Below are positions 18,212 to 28,502 of a DNA stretch of 64,000 nucleotides, in pieces. The first letter of the stretch is position 1, and each line of letters begins with the position of its first letter. Where the stretch lies: the NCBI GenBank assembly GCA_027308685.1, contig DAIDEE010000006.1, forward strand, positions 1 to 64,000, given 5' to 3'. The position numbers were made by a program, and so were the translations under genes. This DNA is from Acidocella sp. (lineage in GTDB: Bacteria > Pseudomonadota > Alphaproteobacteria > Acetobacterales > Acetobacteraceae). A model generated the notes under the pieces. That model saw only the letters and a program-made list of their open reading frames with translations, ran no database searches and was not told where the DNA came from.

Positions 18212-18418
18212 TGCGCCGTCAGGTCTTACTTCCAGAGGGTGGGTGGGCTGGGGCCGAGCTAAGTCATTTTAAATTAACTGAATCGTGAGTTAATACAACC
18301 TACCACTCGTGGGTAGAATTCGACATTTCGGCTTATAATCGTGCCCTACGCGCACTGCCGTCGCTGTATGATGCGCGGACAAGAGATGGATTCCTTTGGT
18401 GCGGCCAGGAGGGCGGGG

Positions 18419-19861
18419 CTAAGCTGAGGTCGCTTTCACAAATTTCCGCAGCACTCCCGCCAGTACGGCGAAAGCCGGGGTAATTTCGGCTTCCGTGACG
18501 CATGCATAACCCAGCAGTAAACCCCGCTGTCCGGCGACAGATTGATGATAATACCGGCTGAGCGGCCGCACCAGTACGCCGTGCCGCAGGGCAGCTTCGG
18601 CGACGGCCACATCGTCCACCCTGTCGGGCAGGCGCACGACCAGATGCAACCCGGCGTTATTGCCGATGACCTCGAATTGTTCACCAAATTCGGCTTGCAC
18701 GGCTTCCAGCAGGCATTGGCGGCGGCGGCTATAGAGGCCGCGCATCCGCCTGATATGGGCGGTTAAGTGCCCGTCAGTGATAAAATCCGCCAGCACGGCT
18801 TGCTGCTGCAACTGGCCTTCGCGGTATAATTCCGCCGAGCCTTTGCTGAATGCACCGGCCAATTGCGGGGGGGCAACGAGGTACCCTAATCGCAAGCCTG
18901 GAAATAATGTTTTGCTGAAACTGCCAATATAAATCACCAATTCGTTGGTATCGAGCCCTTGCAGGCTGGCAATCGGGCGGGTGCCGTAACGAAATTCACT
19001 ATCGTAATCATCCTCGATGATCCAACTGCCATTCAACCGGCAATATTCAAGCAAGGCCTGCCGCCGCGCCAGGCTCATTACCATGCCCAAAGGATATTGG
19101 TGCGAGGGTGTGGCGATGACGAAGCGCGGGGCAGGGCGGGTTCCTGCGGCTAGCCAGTCCAGCCCCTCGGCATCCACCGGCAGAGGCTGCAACACCATGC
19201 CGAGCGATTGCAGCGTACTGCGCAACCCCCAATAGCAAGGGTTTTCCAGCCATACGCTGTCACCTGGGTCGGCCAGCAGCCGTGTTGTCAGGTCGATAGA
19301 TTGATGAATGCCGGTGGTGATGATGATCTGCTCAGGTTCGCAACGAACCGAGCGCGCTGAGCGTAAATACTCAGCCAGTGCCTGCCGCAAAGCAGGCAGG
19401 CCGCCCTCAGGCGCGTAACTTAGACGCTCAGGGGCAGCCTTGCGCCAATGGCGGTTTTGCAACCGGGTCCAAACCCGCGCCGGAAACTCCCGCACATCCG
19501 GCACGCCGGGCATGAATGCCCCCCATTGGCGCCGAGAAAACCCGGCGCCTGCGATGAGTGATTGCCCGCGCTGGGACAGCGCGGGCGCTATGTGTGAGAT
19601 TGTGGGGCGGGCAGGCATAGCCTCTACCGGGCGCGGTACTTCGATGATGTGGTCCACCGACAAATCGGCTATATAAGTGCCGCTGCCGTGCCGGCCTTCC
19701 ACGCAGCCTTGCGCACGCAAATTTTCGTACACCTCAATGACGGTATTGCGTGCTATACCTAACTCTCGCGCTAATAACCGACTGGCCGGCAATTTTGTCC
19801 CGGCCGGCAACTGGCCTTCCAGCACCGCTGCCAGCAGCAAGTTATGCAGTTGACGGTACAA
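18419..19861 (-). CDS. MocR/GabR-type regulator (GntR HTH + aminotransferase domain)
   Basis: At least 480 residues. The N-terminus is a GntR winged helix (LPASRLLARELGIARNTVIEVY), then GSGTYI, then a fold-type I aminotransferase domain. That domain has the conserved ENPCYWG, an EDDYDSEFRYG segment (Asp for the PLP nitrogen) and GSFSKTLFPGLRLGY with the PLP Lys. TTG 19861 is the first standard start, but family-like sequence (LQERLDKQGG) continues in frame upstream to about 19924. There a CTG is preceded by GAGGAA at a good distance, so the true protein is probably ~21 residues longer with an unusual start. It is divergent from gabT-gabD, exactly the GabR arrangement, so GABA-responsive control is likely. 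Confidence 0.88.
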   Translation of the reverse strand: MYRQLHNLLLAAVLEGQLPAGTKLPASRLLARELGIARNTVIEVYENLRAQGCVEGRHGSGTYIADLSVDHIIEVPRPVEAMPARPTISHIAPALSQRGQSLIAGAGFSRRQWGAFMPGVPDVREFPARVWTRLQNRHWRKAAPERLSYAPEGGLPALRQALAEYLRSARSVRCEPEQIIITTGIHQSIDLTTRLLADPGDSVWLENPCYWGLRSTLQSLGMVLQPLPVDAEGLDWLAAGTRPAPRFVIATPSHQYPLGMVMSLARRQALLEYCRLNGSWIIEDDYDSEFRYGTRPIASLQGLDTNELVIYIGSFSKTLFPGLRLGYLVAPPQLAGAFSKGSAELYREGQLQQQAVLADFITDGHLTAHIRRMRGLYSRRRQCLLEAVQAEFGEQFEVIGNNAGLHLVVRLPDRVDDVAVAEAALRHGVLVRPLSRYYHQSVAGQRGLLLGYACVTEAEITPAFAVLAGVLRKFVKATSA

Positions 19862-19948
19862 AGGTGGCCCGCCTTGCTTATCCAGACGTTCTTGCAGCCA
19901 GTCGGAGAGGATTATCGTCGCCAGTGTTTCGGTTCCTCAGAAGTTGTA

Positions 19949-19979
19949 GTGGTTCTATAAATATTACATAAGTGGTCCT
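19949..19979. promoter_or_regulatory. Direct repeats GTGGTYCT in the regulator-gabT intergenic region
   Basis: GTGGTTCT (19949-19956) and GTGGTCCT (19972-19979) are direct copies 23 bp apart, about two helical turns. They lie between the divergent MocR-type regulator and gabT. MocR regulators such as GabR bind direct repeats, so this is a candidate operator. Confidence 0.4.
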
Positions 19980-20069
19980 TTTTCTAGGGCCACATTCGGT
20001 TAGGTTCAGGTACCAATTGTCGTGCGGGCTTTGTCCAATGGCTCGCCCTTACTCTGATAGGAGGTTGCC

Positions 20070-21383
20070 ATGTTGAACACTGTTCGCGCCCATGCCGAGA
20101 CCACGACCCCCGATGCCACCAACGCGGATTGGGAAGCTCGGCGCAAGGCCGCAACACCGCGTGGTGTTGGCGTTCTGGAAGGTTTTTACGCCGCCCGGGC
20201 GTTGAATAGCGAGCTTTGGGATATCGAGGGCAATCGTTATATCGACTTTGCCGGCGGCATCGCCGTGCTGAACACCGGACATTGCCACCCGCGCGTGGTG
20301 GCTGCTGTCACCCAGCAGCTCAGCCAGTTTACGCATACGGCCTATCAGGTGATTCCTTACACCTCCTACGTGTCGCTGGCGGAGAAAATTAACGCCCGCG
20401 CTCCTGGCAGCCACGCCAAAAAGACCATTCTTGTCACCACCGGTGTTGAGGCTGTGGAAAACGCCGTAAAAATTGCCCGCGCCGCCACCGGCCGCTCCGG
20501 CATTATCGCTTTCGACGGCGCCTTTCATGGTCGCACGTTGCTGGGCATGGCGCTGACCGGCAAAGTGGTTCCTTACAAGGTCGGTTTTGGTGCCATGCCA
20601 GCGGATATTTTCCACGCACCGTTTCCTAATGAATTGCATGATGTCAGTGTGGAGGATGCGCTCAAGCATCTGCGCCGCCTGTTCAAATCCGATATTGATC
20701 CCAAGCGCGTTGCAGCTTTCATCTATGAGCCTGTGCAAGGCGAAGGCGGGTTCTATGAAGCCCCTGAAGCCTTCATCCGTGGCCTGCGCGAGATTGCCGA
20801 TGAGCACGGCATTTTATTGATCGCTGATGAAATCCAGTGCGGGTTCGGGCGCACCGGTACGTTTTTTGCCAGCGAACGCCATACCATTCCCATCGATTTG
20901 ATGACATTCGCCAAAAGCATCGCCGCCGGGTTACCGCTTTCTGGCGTGGTCGGCCGCGCTGAAATTATGGATGCCAGTGAACCGGGCGGCCTGGGTGGTA
21001 CCTATGCCGGTAACCCGCTCTCGGTCGCAGCGGCCCATGCGGTGCTTGATATCATCGATGAGGAACATCTGGTTGAACGCGCCAATATCCTGGGTGGCCG
21101 CTTGCAAGCCCGGTTGAAATCTATCCAGGGCGATGTGCCGGCACTGGCCGAAGTGCGCGGTCCTGGCAGCATGGTGGCTGCTGAGTTCCTCAATCCAGTT
21201 ACACATGAGCCAGACGCCGCCGCTGCCAAACGGGTGCAGAATTTGGCGTTGGAGAGGGGGCTGGTGCTGCTGACCTGCGGGTCCTACGGCAACATCATCC
21301 GCTTCCTTTACCCGCTGACAATACAGGATGCGGTGTTTGCCGAAGCGCTCGATATTCTTGAACACGCTGTGCGCCACGCATGA
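20070..21383 (+). CDS. gabT: 4-aminobutyrate aminotransferase
   Basis: A 437-residue class III PLP aminotransferase that converts GABA and 2-oxoglutarate to succinate semialdehyde and glutamate. Visible features are TTGVEAVENAVKIAR (PLP phosphate region), FDGAFHGRT, LIADEIQCGFGRTG with the PLP Asp (about residue 253), and TFAKSIAAGLPL with the Schiff-base Lys (about 281). The ribosome site GGAGG precedes ATG 20070. The stop overlaps the next start as ATGA (21380-21383), so it is coupled to gabD. Other omega-aminotransferases look similar, but the gabD partner and GabR-like regulator support GABA as substrate. Confidence 0.93.
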   Translation: MLNTVRAHAETTTPDATNADWEARRKAATPRGVGVLEGFYAARALNSELWDIEGNRYIDFAGGIAVLNTGHCHPRVVAAVTQQLSQFTHTAYQVIPYTSYVSLAEKINARAPGSHAKKTILVTTGVEAVENAVKIARAATGRSGIIAFDGAFHGRTLLGMALTGKVVPYKVGFGAMPADIFHAPFPNELHDVSVEDALKHLRRLFKSDIDPKRVAAFIYEPVQGEGGFYEAPEAFIRGLREIADEHGILLIADEIQCGFGRTGTFFASERHTIPIDLMTFAKSIAAGLPLSGVVGRAEIMDASEPGGLGGTYAGNPLSVAAAHAVLDIIDEEHLVERANILGGRLQARLKSIQGDVPALAEVRGPGSMVAAEFLNPVTHEPDAAAAKRVQNLALERGLVLLTCGSYGNIIRFLYPLTIQDAVFAEALDILEHAVRHA

Positions 21384-22837
21384 GCCTGACACTGAGTGAC
21401 CCCGGCTTGTTCCGCGAGCAGGCTTATTTAGGCGGTGCCTGGGTGGATGCTGATCATGGTCAGTCCTTCACCGTTGATAACCCGGCTACCGGAATTGTGC
21501 TGGGTTCTGTGCCGATGATGGGTGGTGCTGAAACCAAGCGCGCCATTGAGGCTGCCAATGCCGCCTGGCCGGCCTGGCGTGCCCGCACCGCCAAGGACCG
21601 CGCCCAGTTATTGCGACGTTGGTTTGAACTGGTGCTGGCCCATAGCGAGGATTTGGCGGCTTTGATGACCGCCGAACAAGGCAAGCCGCTGGCTGAAGCA
21701 CGGGGTGAGGTGGCTTACGCGGCCTCGTTCCTGGAATGGTTCGCTGAAGAAGCCAAGCGGATTTATGGCGAGACCATCCCCAGCCCTGCAGCCGACCGCC
21801 GCTTGTTTGTGCTGCGTGAACCGATTGGCGTGTGTGCCGCCATCACGCCATGGAATTTTCCTCTGGCGATGATTACCCGCAAGGCTGGTCCGGCCTTGGC
21901 GGCGGGCAACCCGATGATTGTGAAGCCCGCCGAGGCGACGCCCTACAGCGCCCTTGCTTTGGCGGTATTGGCTGAACGTGCCGGGATTCCGGGCGGTGTG
22001 TTTCAGGTGATCACCGGCAACCCGCGTGAGATCGGCCAGGAGTTCACCTCCAACCCGGTGGTGCGCAAAATCAGCTTCACCGGTTCCACCCAAACGGGCC
22101 GCCTGCTGTATGGGCAATCCGCGGGCACCATCAAAAAACTCTCACTCGAACTCGGCGGCAATGCGCCTTTCATCGTGTTCGAGGATGCTGATCTCGATGC
22201 CGCCGTCGAGGGGGCGATGGCTTCAAAATTCCGCAATGCCGGGCAAACCTGTGTATGTGCCAACCGGCTTTATGTGCATGATAAAGTGTATGATGCCTTC
22301 GCGGAAAAACTGGCGGCAGCCGTGGCCAAATTATCAGTTGGCAATGGCACCACGCCCGGGGTGAACCAAGGCCCGCTGATTAACCAAGCAGCGCTGGCAA
22401 AGGTTCAATCCCATATTGCTGATGCTGTTAGTTTGGGTGCCTCGGTCAGCGCTGGTGGCCAAAGGCACGCGCTGGGCGGTAATTTTTTTGAACCGACCAT
22501 CCTCACCAATGTCACCAGTTCGATGAAAGTGGCGCGCGAGGAAACCTTTGGCCCGCTGGCGCCGTTGTTTCGCTTTTACAGCGACGCGGAAATCATTGCT
22601 CTTGCCAACGATACCGAGTTTGGCCTTGCCAGCTATTTCTACAGCCGCGATGTAGGCCGCATCTGGAGGGTCGCCGAGGCGCTTGAATATGGCATTGTCG
22701 GTGTGAACACCGGCATCATCTCCAATGAGGTGGCCCCGTTCGGCGGCGTCAAGCAATCTGGACTGGGCCGGGAGGGCTCTCGCCACGGCATCGACGATTA
22801 TCTGGTGACTAAATATATGGCATTGGCTGGAATTTAG
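21380..22837 (+). CDS. gabD: Succinate-semialdehyde dehydrogenase
   Basis: A 485-residue NAD(P)-dependent aldehyde dehydrogenase. It carries the ALDH motifs TPWNFPLAMITRK, FTGSTQTG, LELGGNAPF with the general-base Glu (about 257) and GQTCVC with the nucleophilic Cys (about 290). C-terminal YGIVGVNTG and PFGGVKQSGLGREG are typical of the GabD group. It is coupled to gabT by a 4-base overlap and completes the GABA shunt by making succinate. Confidence 0.95.
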   Translation: MSLTLSDPGLFREQAYLGGAWVDADHGQSFTVDNPATGIVLGSVPMMGGAETKRAIEAANAAWPAWRARTAKDRAQLLRRWFELVLAHSEDLAALMTAEQGKPLAEARGEVAYAASFLEWFAEEAKRIYGETIPSPAADRRLFVLREPIGVCAAITPWNFPLAMITRKAGPALAAGNPMIVKPAEATPYSALALAVLAERAGIPGGVFQVITGNPREIGQEFTSNPVVRKISFTGSTQTGRLLYGQSAGTIKKLSLELGGNAPFIVFEDADLDAAVEGAMASKFRNAGQTCVCANRLYVHDKVYDAFAEKLAAAVAKLSVGNGTTPGVNQGPLINQAALAKVQSHIADAVSLGASVSAGGQRHALGGNFFEPTILTNVTSSMKVAREETFGPLAPLFRFYSDAEIIALANDTEFGLASYFYSRDVGRIWRVAEALEYGIVGVNTGIISNEVAPFGGVKQSGLGREGSRHGIDDYLVTKYMALAGI

Positions 22838-22949
22838 AAATAGTTCGTGTTCGCCTTATGATATTACAATGGCGCGCGCTTGATTATTTAATATTCATCA
22901 TGAGCGTGTTTTAAAAGTCGGCCTAAAACAACAAACGGAGGATCAACAT

Positions 22950-24368
22950 ATGAGCTTACCAGCACGGGACGGGCATCGTCTCTCACGTGATAGCCTTGGG
23001 CTATCCCAAATCATTGCCTCGACATTGGCTAATATTGCGCCAGCCATGAGCTTTTTCTTTGGCTTTGCGGTTATTGTGTCGGGAGCCGGGGTTGGCGCAC
23101 CGCTCACCATATTGCTGGCGATGGTCGTGATTTTGTTCCTCACCAACACGCTGGCGGAATTTTCCAAATATCGCCCCAGCACCGGGTCGTTCGTGACCTT
23201 TATCGGTATGGCGTTTGGCCCGACCGCCGGGGCTTCTGCATCACTTTTCGTGGTGATTGGCTACTGCATTGCTGCGTCATCGGTGGTGGTTATTTCGGGT
23301 GGCTGGGCACAGACCACCCTGCAGTTTTTGTTCGGTTGGAATATCCCCTGGCAGCTTCTCAGCATTATCTCAACCGCTATTGTAGGTGTGCTGGTGGCGC
23401 GCGGGATCAGCCTTTCTACCACCTGGGCGGCGATCTTCTTTTATTTTGAACTGGTCCTGCTGCTGATTGGCGCGGTGATTATGCTGGTTGTCAATCATGG
23501 CGCCATTACCTTGGCACCGTTGATGCCCTCCAGCATCTCGGGCGGGCTTGCTGGCATTGGTGCTGGCTTCCCGCTGGCGATTTATTTATTCATTGGCTGG
23601 GAAAATTCGGCAATGCTGGCTGAAGAAACCTCAAACCCCCGGCGCAATGTGCCACGTGCTCTCATCACGGGTACACTGGCGATCGGCGTGCTTTATATGT
23701 TTCTTTCCTTTGCCACTGAAACCGCCTTTCATAACGATGCCAAAGCCATTGGCGCCTCCTCGATCCCCTTCATCGATGCGTTCAAAGCCTCTGCAGCCGG
23801 CTTGCTGTTTGTGGCCTATATTGCCGGTCTTACCAGCATATTCTCGTCGCTGATCGGACTGACCAATGCCCAGGCGCGTATTTTGTTCAGCTCCAGCCGT
23901 GAAGGTTTGCTCCCCACCTTTTTTGGAAAAATTCATCCACAGCATAAAACGCCGCATACTGCGATGTGGACCTATATCATCGTCGCATTGCTGATCGTTC
24001 TGGTGTTTGGTTATGTGTATAATATCGATCCGGTGACTTTGTTCGGTGATACCGGTACGCTGGGGACCATTCCGGTTATCGTGACTTACCTCGTCACCAA
24101 CCTTGCCCTGCCGGTTTATATGTTGAAACATCATCGGGAAGATTTCAGCCCCGTTAAGCATCTTGTAATTCCGCTGCTCGGTACCGGCCTGATGCTGTTT
24201 CCGCTCTATGGCCTGGTGGAGCCGGGGCAGCCTTATCCGTTCAACATCTACCCCTATCTGGCGCTCGGTTTGCTGGTGCTTTCGGTTATTTACGGGTTTA
24301 TCCTGGCGAAGCGTTCGCCTGACCTCGTGCACCGTATTGGATCGTATGTCGCAGATGAAGAATACTAA
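22950..24368 (+). CDS. APC superfamily amino acid permease, probably for GABA
   Basis: A 472-residue inner-membrane carrier with about 12 helices. The first helix reads SQIIASTLANIAPAMSFFFGF and a FIGWENSAMLAEET segment follows mid-protein, as in APC-type amino acid/polyamine transporters. It has a strong ribosome site (GGAGG) and lies 112 bp after gabD on the same strand. GABA uptake is the natural role from context; the sequence alone would fit other amino acids or ethanolamine. Confidence 0.88.
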   Translation: MSLPARDGHRLSRDSLGLSQIIASTLANIAPAMSFFFGFAVIVSGAGVGAPLTILLAMVVILFLTNTLAEFSKYRPSTGSFVTFIGMAFGPTAGASASLFVVIGYCIAASSVVVISGGWAQTTLQFLFGWNIPWQLLSIISTAIVGVLVARGISLSTTWAAIFFYFELVLLLIGAVIMLVVNHGAITLAPLMPSSISGGLAGIGAGFPLAIYLFIGWENSAMLAEETSNPRRNVPRALITGTLAIGVLYMFLSFATETAFHNDAKAIGASSIPFIDAFKASAAGLLFVAYIAGLTSIFSSLIGLTNAQARILFSSSREGLLPTFFGKIHPQHKTPHTAMWTYIIVALLIVLVFGYVYNIDPVTLFGDTGTLGTIPVIVTYLVTNLALPVYMLKHHREDFSPVKHLVIPLLGTGLMLFPLYGLVEPGQPYPFNIYPYLALGLLVLSVIYGFILAKRSPDLVHRIGSYVADEEY

Positions 24369-24392
24369 ACTCTAGCCTGACGATCATCACCA

Positions 24393-24426
24393 CCGGTGCA
24401 GTTGTGGGTGTGCACAACTGCACCGG
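24393..24426. terminator. Perfect 14-bp stem between convergent genes
   Basis: CCGGTGCAGTTGTG (24393-24406) and its exact complement (24413-24426) enclose a 6-base loop. It sits between the permease and the convergent HerA-like gene and is suited to act as a bidirectional terminator. Confidence 0.7.
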
Positions 24427-24458
24427 GCTGATTTGAACATAAATGCCGCATCGTTGTG

Positions 24459-25952
24459 TTATCCCGCCAAGGCTTCCTCGGCATTTGGGGCACCCGGTGC
24501 GGTAGCCCATGCCAGTTCAACCAGTGTCACGATGCGCCGCCCGGCGCCATCGAGCTGACAAACAATCAAGCCCTGCTCCTCCATATAGCTGAGCACGCGC
24601 CGTGCGCGGCCCAGTGAGCGGGTACCGTAGGCGCGGGCAATTGCCTGGTCGCCGGGGCATGGCAGGCCCTTGCGCGCTGTGCCGGCCAGCATCATGAAAA
24701 TGCCTTGCATGTCTTCCGGCAAAACGGCGGCACGGGCCGAGACATCCTGCCACGCTTCATCTTGCGCCATATCGGCACTGATGCCGGCGCGCGCCCGGGT
24801 TAGCATACGGCGGAAGGCGCTCAGGTCCGGTGCTCCGGCACCCAGCCCCTCAATTCGGCAACGTACCAGAAAATCCTGGTAGAGCACGCCAATGGCGCGG
24901 AAACCGGCTTCGGGGTCGGCCAAAAGGGCAATTAAAATGCGATCCAGCCGGGCGCGTTGCTCGGCCAGTTTTTCAGGCGTGGGTGCGGCGACAGCCTCCG
25001 CGGTGGTCTCCCGCAGGGCTGGCTTTGCGGCCATAAGCTGGCTTAGCAAGTCTGGCGCTGGCGGCGAGGGAGGGCGGCGCTGTGGCCGGGCGGCCTCGGG
25101 CGGTGGTGCCGCCAGAATAACCGCCTGGGCATCCTCCATCGCTTGTGGCAGTGGCAGAAGATGTGGGGTCACATGGCGCGGCGCTGTGACTGTTGGCCCG
25201 ATGCACAGGCCCAGGGGTCGGCGCGACAGCGCCGGGCCGAGTGCCATGAAATACCCACGCTCCAGGTCTCGGAATGCTTCCGCCTGCCGCCGTTCCATGC
25301 CCAGAAGGTCGGCGGCCCGGGCCATGTCGATATCCAGAAAGGTACGGCCCATCAGGAAATTAGATGCCTCGGCTGCAACGTTTTTGGCGAGTTTGGCGAG
25401 GCGCTGGGTTGCGATCACGCCAGCCAGCCCGCGCTTGCGGCCCCGGCACATCAAGTTCGTCATGGCCCCCAGTGACAGTTTGCGTGCTTCGTCCGACACA
25501 TCACCCGCTATGGCCGGGGCAAATAATTGCGCCTCATCGACCACCACCAGCATCGGGTACCAATGGTCGCGGTCAACATCGAAAAGCCCGCCCAGAAAGG
25601 CCGCGGCGCGGCGTAACTGGTTCTCGGCGTCGAGTCCTTCAAGATTGAGCACCGTTGATACGCGATGGATGCGCGCTCGCTCACCGGCTAGTTGCAGGCC
25701 GTGCTCGGTATGGGCTTCGGCATCGATCACCAAGTGACCAAACCCCTCGGCCAGCGTGACGAAGTCACCCTCGGGGTCAATAATCGCCTGCTGCACCCAC
25801 GTCGCGCTCTGCTCCAGCAGCCGGCGTAATAGATGGGATTTTCCGGAGCCTGAGTTGCCTTGAACCAGCAGGCGCGTGGCCAGCAACTCCTCAAGGTCAA
25901 GTGTTGCTGGGGCACCAGAGGCCGTATGCCCCATTTCGATCGCAATCGTCAT
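24459..25952 (-). CDS. HerA/DUF87-like P-loop ATPase
   Basis: A 497-residue protein with a strong ATPase core: Walker A GNSGSGKSHLL near residue 35, Walker B MLVVVDEAQLF near 135, and a sensor-like GVIATQRLAKLAKNV. The arrangement resembles the HerA/DUF87 family of hexameric DNA-translocating ATPases. The middle is Pro/Ala-rich (about residues 285-320). The C-terminus looks like a winged helix (ARAYGTRSLGRARRVLSYMEEQG). No nuclease such as NurA is next to it. DNA processing is expected, but the exact role is unknown. Confidence 0.75.
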   Translation of the reverse strand: MTIAIEMGHTASGAPATLDLEELLATRLLVQGNSGSGKSHLLRRLLEQSATWVQQAIIDPEGDFVTLAEGFGHLVIDAEAHTEHGLQLAGERARIHRVSTVLNLEGLDAENQLRRAAAFLGGLFDVDRDHWYPMLVVVDEAQLFAPAIAGDVSDEARKLSLGAMTNLMCRGRKRGLAGVIATQRLAKLAKNVAAEASNFLMGRTFLDIDMARAADLLGMERRQAEAFRDLERGYFMALGPALSRRPLGLCIGPTVTAPRHVTPHLLPLPQAMEDAQAVILAAPPPEAARPQRRPPSPPAPDLLSQLMAAKPALRETTAEAVAAPTPEKLAEQRARLDRILIALLADPEAGFRAIGVLYQDFLVRCRIEGLGAGAPDLSAFRRMLTRARAGISADMAQDEAWQDVSARAAVLPEDMQGIFMMLAGTARKGLPCPGDQAIARAYGTRSLGRARRVLSYMEEQGLIVCQLDGAGRRIVTLVELAWATAPGAPNAEEALAG

Positions 25953-26220
25953 ATCTCGACTCGCAGCCTCCTTGAGGGGCTGGACTTAACAACCCCATTG
26001 AGGTCAGTCGAGCACTGCGAGCGGATCGTCGTGCCGGCATGAAGTTTTTGCGATGAGGTTGGGCATCGCCAGCAACAAAAATACCAGATTTCTATATTTT
26101 GGATCGATTTTTATCAATAATTTCAATATAATACGGCATTTTTATGCTGACGGAGGTTAACGTTAAATTTGATCACGCCTGAAGCTCGACTGAGACCGAT
26201 GGATATGCTTTGTTCACATA

Positions 26221-27735
26221 ATGTTCTCAATGGAGCGAATTCAGATCGTCTGGTTCAAGCGGGACTTCCGTTTGTGGGACCACGCGCCTCTGGCTGAAGC
26301 TGCTCGCCGCGGCCCGGTGTTGCCGCTGGTTGTGATTGAGCCGGATTATTGGCGTGAGCCTGACACCTCGTATCGGCAATACCAGTTCCTTGTGGGATGC
26401 GTGAGCGATCTTGCTCTGCAAATCAAGGCGCACGGTGGCGTATTGCACGTTAGAACGGGGGCTGTGTTGGACATTCTGGAAGATATATTGGCGGCCTGCG
26501 GGCCATTCGACCTTTGGTCACACGAAGAGACCGGTAACGGTTGGACCTTCGCCCGCGATCGAGCTGTGCGGCTCTGGGCCAAACGGCGCGGCGTGACTTG
26601 GACTGAAAGGCCGCAATTTGGTGTGGTGCGCGGCCCTGGCTTGAACCGAGATCGCTGGTCTTCTCAATGGAACCGCGCCATGTCACAGCCCATTGTGACT
26701 TCGCCGAAATCAGTTGTGTGGGTCCCGTCTGAAATATCACGTGATCCACCCACAGCCATGGCGATGGGCCTTGCGCAGGACGGGATCGTGCATCTGCAGC
26801 CACCTGGGCGAGATGCTGCATTTGCGGTCCTGGAGAGTTTTTTGAAGGTTCGTGGCGAGCATTACACGCGCGGGATGTCCTCGCCACGCTCTGCCGCGCA
26901 TATGTGTTCACGTTTGTCTCCCTACATCGCTTATGGCTGCATTTCGCTGAAGGAAGTTTACCAAGCCGCAGTCCGTCTGGCTCCGGTCAATGCGTTCTGG
27001 CGGACGGCCAAAAGCTCGTTTCTCGCCAGGCTGCACTGGCATTGTCATTTCATCCAAAAGCTTGAGAGCGAGCCGCAGATTGAGTTCCAGCCCTTCGTGA
27101 AGGCCTTTGCGGGCCTGCGTCCCCGGCCGGGGAATGCGGCTCATTTTACGGCGTGGATTACTGGCTGCACTGGCTACCCGTTTGTGGATGCCGCCATGCG
27201 TTATCTCATCGCCCATGGTTGGATTAATTTTCGGATGCGGGCGATGTTGGTATCGTTTGCCGCCTACGACTTGTTTTTGCCTTGGCAGGAGGCTGGTACT
27301 GCGTTGGCGCGCTTATTTACTGACTATGAGCCCGGAATTCATTGGCCGCAGTGTCAGATGCAATCGGGCGAAACTGGCATTAATACCGTGCGGGTCTATT
27401 CGCCGGTGAAACAGGGGTATGACCAGGACCCGAGAGGAGATTTTATCCGCGAATGGGTTCCTGAGTTGAAGGCCATACCAGGGGCACTGATTCACGAGCC
27501 TTGGCGCCTTGATGCGATTGAGCGGGCGTTATTATGCCCAGACTACCCGCCGCGCGTTGTTGATCACGACTCGGCTGTGCGAGCCGCCAAGGAAAAATTA
27601 TTCGCACTTCGACGCCGGCCGGAGGCGCAACGGCAGGCGGGTATGGTTTTGCAGCGCCACGGGTCGCGCAGGAGAAGCGGTCAGCGTGGCGTAGGCACTG
27701 CCAAAAAGCTGGCTCAATCGGAGTTTGGTTTTTAG
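26221..27735 (+). CDS. Cryptochrome/deoxyribodipyrimidine photolyase family protein
   Basis: About 504 residues. The N-terminal photolyase domain begins [14 protein letters not shown]. The FAD-binding half contains [40 protein letters not shown] and [15 protein letters not shown] followed by VKQGYDQDP, all typical of FAD contacts. It should repair UV pyrimidine dimers with light energy; a cryptochrome role cannot be excluded. The start may be 26221 or the ATG at 26230, and neither has a clear ribosome site. It stands alone after a 268-bp AT-rich gap. Confidence 0.88.
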   Translation: MFSMERIQIVWFKRDFRLWDHAPLAEAARRGPVLPLVVIEPDYWREPDTSYRQYQFLVGCVSDLALQIKAHGGVLHVRTGAVLDILEDILAACGPFDLWSHEETGNGWTFARDRAVRLWAKRRGVTWTERPQFGVVRGPGLNRDRWSSQWNRAMSQPIVTSPKSVVWVPSEISRDPPTAMAMGLAQDGIVHLQPPGRDAAFAVLESFLKVRGEHYTRGMSSPRSAAHMCSRLSPYIAYGCISLKEVYQAAVRLAPVNAFWRTAKSSFLARLHWHCHFIQKLESEPQIEFQPFVKAFAGLRPRPGNAAHFTAWITGCTGYPFVDAAMRYLIAHGWINFRMRAMLVSFAAYDLFLPWQEAGTALARLFTDYEPGIHWPQCQMQSGETGINTVRVYSPVKQGYDQDPRGDFIREWVPELKAIPGALIHEPWRLDAIERALLCPDYPPRVVDHDSAVRAAKEKLFALRRRPEAQRQAGMVLQRHGSRRRSGQRGVGTAKKLAQSEFGF

Positions 27736-27974
27736 GGCGCGATGAAATAATCTTGAATTTCAAAGCGCTTCCAAATCATATCAACCTCTGTCAGCACCGT
27801 TAGGGCGATCTCGGATTTTTAGCCGACATCGTTGGCCGATAGGTCATAGCCCCTGCCAAAATTATTGCGGCGTAAATAACGTAAATTTGTTTTTACACGG
27901 GTTGATTAATAAAAAATTACATAATATTAACGATATCTGTATAATTTTTTAGTTTTAATTTAAGGTTTTAACTT

Positions 27975-28433
27975 GTGAATACTAAAATGTCTAAAATTGC
28001 TTGGTTGTTTTTATTTTTTAGTATTTCAGGGGTGGCTCTGGCGAGTTCACCGCCGGTGTTGAGTTCCTACTTAACCCTTGGTTTGGTTGAGCAAGGTCCC
28101 GACGGTACGAAAATTGTCCCTGTGAAGGTGCTAAAACCAGGGGAAGTCATCGCCTATACCGCCACTTACGAGAATAAGGGTGGGTCAGCAATCGATGGGT
28201 TGGTGGTGAAAATTCCGGTTCCCGCCGGCACCACCTATGTCCGTATGGGCACGAGCCCGCAGCCTGCCGAAGCGAGCAACGACAACGTTCATTTTGCGCC
28301 GATCCCACCGCCTAGCAAGGATGATGCTTCGATTTTTTCACATTATCGGGCGATCGAATGGAACATCGGCAATCTGACACCGGGTCAGAAGCGGGTGGTC
28401 CGTATTTACGTGACTGTCGACAAGGCCTCGTAA
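27975..28433 (+). CDS. Small exported DUF11-like protein
   Basis: 152 residues with a signal peptide ending near GVALASS, then one Ig-like module of the DUF11 type. The key segments are LKPGEVIAYTATYENKG, IPVPAGTTYVRMGTSPQPAEAS and NLTPGQKRVVRIYVTV. The start is GTG 27975 or ATG 27987, and neither has a strong ribosome site. It opens a run of four same-strand surface-protein genes. It may be a cap or chaperone-like subunit of that assembly, but its function is unknown. Confidence 0.75.
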   Translation: MNTKMSKIAWLFLFFSISGVALASSPPVLSSYLTLGLVEQGPDGTKIVPVKVLKPGEVIAYTATYENKGGSAIDGLVVKIPVPAGTTYVRMGTSPQPAEASNDNVHFAPIPPPSKDDASIFSHYRAIEWNIGNLTPGQKRVVRIYVTVDKAS

Positions 28434-28502
28434 GAGGCGAATCCCAGACAATTAAATCTCCTCACAACCTTCCCATAAATCATCAATCTGAAAGCGATCA
28501 GT

